Shown in pieces: positions 41,349-45,126 of a stretch of DNA of 45,126 nucleotides. Made by a program: the position numbers and the translations under genes. Every line of letters starts with the position of its first letter. Position 1 is the first letter of the stretch. Source of the stretch: an uncultured Mucilaginibacter sp. (GTDB lineage Bacteria; Bacteroidota; Bacteroidia; Sphingobacteriales; Sphingobacteriaceae). The stretch is taken from the NCBI RefSeq assembly GCF_946479965.1, contig NZ_CAMLHX010000031.1:1-45126 (forward strand), in the 5' to 3' direction. The notes beneath the pieces are model-generated. The model was not told where the DNA came from, searched no databases, and saw only the letters and a list, made by a program, of their open reading frames with translations.

Positions 41349-43676
41349 GTGAAAAAATACTATGTATTGTTTTTGCTGAACCTGCTTACAGTGGCAGCAT
41401 TCAGTCAAATAAAAGGCACGGTTACCGATGCCATAACACACGAAGGCTTGGCCGGCGCAGCGATAAACGACGGCGCTAAAAGCCTTACCCATACCAACAT
41501 ACACGGAGAGTTTAGCCTGCTCCAATCGGCGTTAAAAACCATTAAGGTGACCATGGTGGGTTATACCCCACGCACCGTTATAGTTGTAGACGGTGCTCCG
41601 GTCAGCGTTGAGCTTGAACCTTCAACAACCGATCTGCAAACCGTTGTTGTCTCGGCTAATCGTGAGGGACAAGACCGCCGCGACGCTCCTATCGCCATCA
41701 GCAAAATCAATTCAACTTTAATAAAAGACACCAAAGCAACAGCGCTGTACCAATTGTTAAATAAGGTACCCGGCGTTTATATGGTGAACCTGGGTAACGA
41801 GCAGCACACCATGTCTATAAGGCAGCCCATCACTTATAATGCGCTGTATTTATATATGGAAGATGGTTTGCCCATACGCCCAACAGGGATATTCAACCAC
41901 AACTCGCTGTACGAGATCAACATGTCGGGTGTAAAGGATATAGAAGTGATAAAAGGCCCGGCATCCTCATTGTACGGAAGCAACGCTATTGGGGGCGCTA
42001 TCAATTTTATTACGCAAAGTCCGCCGGCTGGTTATGCAGGAAATGTTTCCATACAGGGCGATAATTATAACTATCGCCGGGTTGATGCCGACGGTGGTTT
42101 TACTAAAGGAAAGTTTGGTTTGTATGTGGGCGGATATTTGGTAAAGCAAAAAGATGGCTGGCAGGATTATTCTGATTTTGATAAAACCTCCCTCAATTTA
42201 AAAATGACCTATGCGGCTACTGATCGCACCAAACTAACCTTTGCATCGGCATACAACTACCTTAATACCCAAACGCCGGGCAGTTTGGATGCTTTTAAGT
42301 TTTATAGTCGCAGTTATGGTGCCAACCAACGGTTTACCTATCGCAGGGTAAAAGCTTTCAGGGCATCGCTTAAACTGGAGCATAACTGGAGCGAAAAGAG
42401 CAGCGCCTTTATTACTGCCTTTATCCGCGCCAATTCTACTGCTCAGTTGCCAAGCTATTATATCTCGGATGTGCGGGATAATACGGGCGCGTATTTAAGC
42501 TCCAACGGACAGGTTAATGATCAGCGGCTGCAAAGTTTTGGTTTGTTAGCGCAACACCGTGTAAATATGAACTTTCTTAACTCGCGTTTAATTTTGGGTG
42601 GATATTTGGATAATAGCCCGAGCTCATTTTACGCGCAGTTTTTAGATATTCAAAAGGATGTTGCCCGTAATTACTATACCGGCTTTACCAACAGCGGTAA
42701 ATATTTAGATGATTACCGGATAAAACTTTTTAATACCGCTGCCTATGCGCAATACGAAATGAACCCTGTTGAGCCGCTGCGGATAGTTTTGGGTGTAAGG
42801 TATGACCATGTTCATTATAACTTCAACAACAACCTTACAGCAGGCACCAAATACAAGCAGCACGAGGTTAACGATTTTAATATTGTAGCGCCTAAGCTCG
42901 GGCTTACTTATAATTTTGGTAGCAATACAGGTTTATATGCTAATTATAGCATAGGTTTCCAACCACCTGAAACAGGCGACCTATACAGTGCACGGCAGCT
43001 AACACCACTTAAACAGGCCACATTTAATAACTATGAAGTGGGGGGATGGCTGGCAATGCTTAACAAGAAAGTTTACCTGGAAGTAAGCTTATACGATTTG
43101 GAAGGGCGCAATGAGATCATCAACCAACTACTGCCTGATAATACCACCCAAAACCAAAACGCAGGTGCCACGCGCCACCGTGGTGTCGAGTATGCGGTTA
43201 CTTATGCGCCATCCGCACAATTGAGTTTCAGGTTTAGTGGTACCAATGCTAAACACTCGTATTTAGATTATAGTGAGGTAAGCACCAATTTTGCCACAAA
43301 CACCAGCACAATCAACGTGTATAACGGCAACCGCATGAATAATGCACCGGCTTGGATAGCCAACAGCGAGCTTACTTACAAGCCATTGTTTATACCCGGT
43401 TTCAGAATAGCTGGCGAATGGCAGCATATTGATAAATACTTTACCAACCCGGCAAATACCAAAAGCTACAGCGGCTATAATATTTATAACCTGCGTTTAG
43501 GCTATGAAGCAAAACAAAATGCGTTAAACGGCTTTGGTATATGGTTCAACGTACTCAATTTAACTAATAAGCTGTATGCCACAACGGTTGTAAGCAACCA
43601 ATACGGCGACACTTATACTGCCGCGCCACCGCGCACTTATACACTGGGTTTAAACTATTCGTTCTCAAAAAACTGA
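41349..43676 (+). CDS. TonB-dependent siderophore/metal receptor
   Basis: A 775-residue outer-membrane receptor. The start is GTG at 41349; it opens a signal peptide (MKKYYVLFLLNLLTVAAFSQ). A carboxypeptidase-like domain (about 21-100: IKGTVTDAITHEGLAGAAIND), a plug (about 115-235: LYQLLNKVPGVYMVNLGNEQHTMSIRQP, VKDIEVIKGPASSLYGSNAIGGAINF) and a barrel to the C-terminal Phe-containing strand (YTLGLNYSFSKN) follow. The plug motifs are typical of siderophore-type receptors. With the HCxGHC protein before and the PepSY membrane protein after it (3-bp gap), it looks like an iron or copper uptake operon. Confidence 0.93.
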   Translation: MKKYYVLFLLNLLTVAAFSQIKGTVTDAITHEGLAGAAINDGAKSLTHTNIHGEFSLLQSALKTIKVTMVGYTPRTVIVVDGAPVSVELEPSTTDLQTVVVSANREGQDRRDAPIAISKINSTLIKDTKATALYQLLNKVPGVYMVNLGNEQHTMSIRQPITYNALYLYMEDGLPIRPTGIFNHNSLYEINMSGVKDIEVIKGPASSLYGSNAIGGAINFITQSPPAGYAGNVSIQGDNYNYRRVDADGGFTKGKFGLYVGGYLVKQKDGWQDYSDFDKTSLNLKMTYAATDRTKLTFASAYNYLNTQTPGSLDAFKFYSRSYGANQRFTYRRVKAFRASLKLEHNWSEKSSAFITAFIRANSTAQLPSYYISDVRDNTGAYLSSNGQVNDQRLQSFGLLAQHRVNMNFLNSRLILGGYLDNSPSSFYAQFLDIQKDVARNYYTGFTNSGKYLDDYRIKLFNTAAYAQYEMNPVEPLRIVLGVRYDHVHYNFNNNLTAGTKYKQHEVNDFNIVAPKLGLTYNFGSNTGLYANYSIGFQPPETGDLYSARQLTPLKQATFNNYEVGGWLAMLNKKVYLEVSLYDLEGRNEIINQLLPDNTTQNQNAGATRHRGVEYAVTYAPSAQLSFRFSGTNAKHSYLDYSEVSTNFATNTSTINVYNGNRMNNAPAWIANSELTYKPLFIPGFRIAGEWQHIDKYFTNPANTKSYSGYNIYNLRLGYEAKQNALNGFGIWFNVLNLTNKLYATTVVSNQYGDTYTAAPPRTYTLGLNYSFSKN

Positions 43677-43678
43677 TC

Positions 43679-45082
43679 ATGACAAAAAATACAGCCAACA
43701 ACCAGGCAGCTAAAAAGCGTTTTTATAAATGGCACCGGATACTGGGGCTAACCGCATTGATACCTATTATCGGGTGGACCATCAGCGGGCTATCGCATCC
43801 TTTAATGTCAAACTGGTTAAGGCCGGCCATAGCTAAGGAGGTGTTTGTTCCGGCTACGCAGGATAAAATTGCGCCGCAAGTTTCGCTGCAGCGGGTTTTA
43901 GAGATGCATAACATTACCGAGGTAAGAAATTTCAGTTTGATAAAGTTTAACAAAGGCGCGTATTATCAAATTCTGGGTAGCAACAATGTTTATGATTACT
44001 ATTCGGTTACTGATGGTAGTTTCCTTCCTAATGGCGACAAAGCTTATGCCGAGTACCTGGCCCGTTATTTTACGCAGGATAATACATCGCCAATAAAGAA
44101 AATACGGTTGCAAACTAGATTTGACAGCTATTACCAGCCTATAAACCGCCTGCTACCCGTTTGGAAAGTAAGTTTTGCCCGCCCTGATGGAATGGATGTA
44201 TACGTAGAAACCGTGCAAAGCCGCATGGGAACGTTCAATAACGACACACGCAAGTTCTTCCTGGTGTTGTTTGAGCAATTGCACACCTGGCAATTTTTAG
44301 TGGCCATTGGTGGAGAGCAATTCAGGTTGATAGTTTTAATGGTAGTGGTAAGCGTTATATTTCTTGCCATGCTGAGCGGCTTAACCGTTTATGGTTTGTT
44401 TTGGAAGAAATTTAAAGAGGTAACACAGAAAAAGAAAAATAACGGAACGGAAGATAGGCGTATCATTCACCGTTACCATAGGCAATTGGGGCTTATTATG
44501 TCGGCGTTAATGCTGACGTTTACCTTAAGCGGGGCGTTTCATATCTATATTTCCTTATATAATTTGAAGGGAGAAAGCAATGACTACCGGCAACTGATAA
44601 ATATACAGGAATTGAAATTATCCAACCTTGAATTGCCCATAGCTGACAGCACCATTTTGCGGATTGGCCTGGCTAAGTTTAACGATAAAACCGATTACCA
44701 AATACTCACTGATAACAAGAAGGTGCGATATATTGATGCACAAAACGGCGGAGAATTACAAAATGGTGATGCGGAATTTGCCCGCTTTTTAGCTACCTAT
44801 TACAAAACAGCGGATGCCGTCGACAGAAAACAAAAATTATACGCCCGTACAGTTGTAACTCCCGTTAAGCAATTCACCAATGAATATGGCTTTATCAATA
44901 AGCGCTTGCCGGTTCAGCAGGTAAGTTACCCTAACGATGGTGACTGGTACATTGAAACAACATCAGCTAAATTAGCCACCAAAGTAGATGGAACAGATCG
45001 CGCAGAAGGCCTAACTTTTATATTTTTACACAAGTTTTTCTGGATGACCTGGGCCGGTAAAGACATACGCGATATTGTAAGC
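43679..45082 (+). CDS. PepSY-associated TM helix protein, 3' end missing
   Basis: The frame opens at ATG 43679, two bases after the receptor stop, and has no stop before the native sequence ends at 45082 (468 codons). Membrane helices lie at about 18-38, 210-235 and 275-300, with PepSY-type extracytoplasmic domains between them (VLEMHNITEVRNFSLIKF...). Such proteins act with TonB receptors in siderophore or metal reduction or uptake (FoxB/PiuB type). The remaining C-terminus is lost because the contig ends. The next 14 codons are adapter-derived, not protein. Confidence 0.88.
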
Positions 45083-45126
45083 AGATCGGAAGAGCACACG
45101 TCTGAACTCCAGTCACTATTCCGGAT
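45083..45126 (+). other. Illumina TruSeq adapter contamination
   Basis: The 34 bases 45083-45116 start AGATCGGAAGAGCACACGTC and match the Illumina TruSeq read-1 adapter throughout. They are followed by an 8-base index (TATTCCGG, 45117-45124) and AT, the first two bases of the constant part after the index. In frame with the PepSY gene it encodes RSEEHTSELQS, a known adapter-derived peptide in protein databases. It should be trimmed. Confidence 0.98.

Overview
The window is a 45.1 kb piece of a Bacteroidetes chromosome, most likely from the Sphingobacteriaceae (Mucilaginibacter or a close relative). The signs are many SusC/TonB-type outer-membrane barrels with carboxypeptidase-like N-terminal domains, small exported lipoproteins, ECF sigma factors, start regions without Shine-Dalgarno sites, promoter boxes of the TAnnTTTG type, and a sphingolipid-type desaturase. 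No phage, plasmid, IS transposase, CRISPR array, rRNA or tRNA was seen. The right end is not biological: the last 44 bases are Illumina TruSeq adapter plus index, so native sequence stops at 45082 inside a PepSY membrane protein gene.

Layout. 145-4837: topoisomerase IB, aldo/keto reductase and an outer-membrane barrel protein. 4941-6922: a divergent ECF sigma module with small membrane proteins and a lipoprotein. 7108-8744: two tandem exported CBM9-like proteins, the first broken by a frameshift. 8967-11954: threonine aldolase, an exported protein and an HI0933/BaiN-type flavoprotein. 11953-20518: complex I genes nuoA, nuoB, nuoC and nuoD, interrupted by purK, purE, pdxH, yqgE and small proteins, and between nuoC and nuoD by a degenerate S23/IVS-type element with 26-bp inverted repeats. 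20572-26003: an ECF sigma factor with a membrane-anchored trypsin-like protein, two duplicated micro-lipoproteins, a PA2169-type protein, a ModF-like ABC protein and a third ECF sigma factor. 26242-33381: murB, a TPR lipoprotein, a two-gene unit (serine hydrolase and carboxypeptidase-like protein) bracketed by 100-bp four-hairpin repeats, a DUF1275 protein, a DUF3810 protein and a DUF2911 protein. 33689-38561: an ArnT-like glycosyltransferase, two transporters and a dihydroceramide desaturase-like enzyme. 38598-40754: an exported propeller-like protein and three tandem small exported paralogues. 40844-45082: a probable metal or siderophore uptake operon (HCxGHC small protein, TonB receptor, PepSY protein).

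The most unusual signal is a family of three intergenic elements (8778-8989, 31439-31645, 35345-35543) built from repeated hexamers at conserved spacing. Two use GTTTCA throughout. The third uses GTTGCA at nearly every matching site, including the terminal inverted copy. All three sit at the stop codon of a gene, in the same orientation relative to that gene; in one case the element supplies the last codons of threonine aldolase. The concerted hexamer change and 3'-end placement suggest a functional element read by base pairing or by a sequence-specific factor. I do not recognise it as a described family.

Other recurrent themes are local tandem duplication together with upstream control boxes, and -7 promoter boxes that would start transcripts at or next to the start codon.
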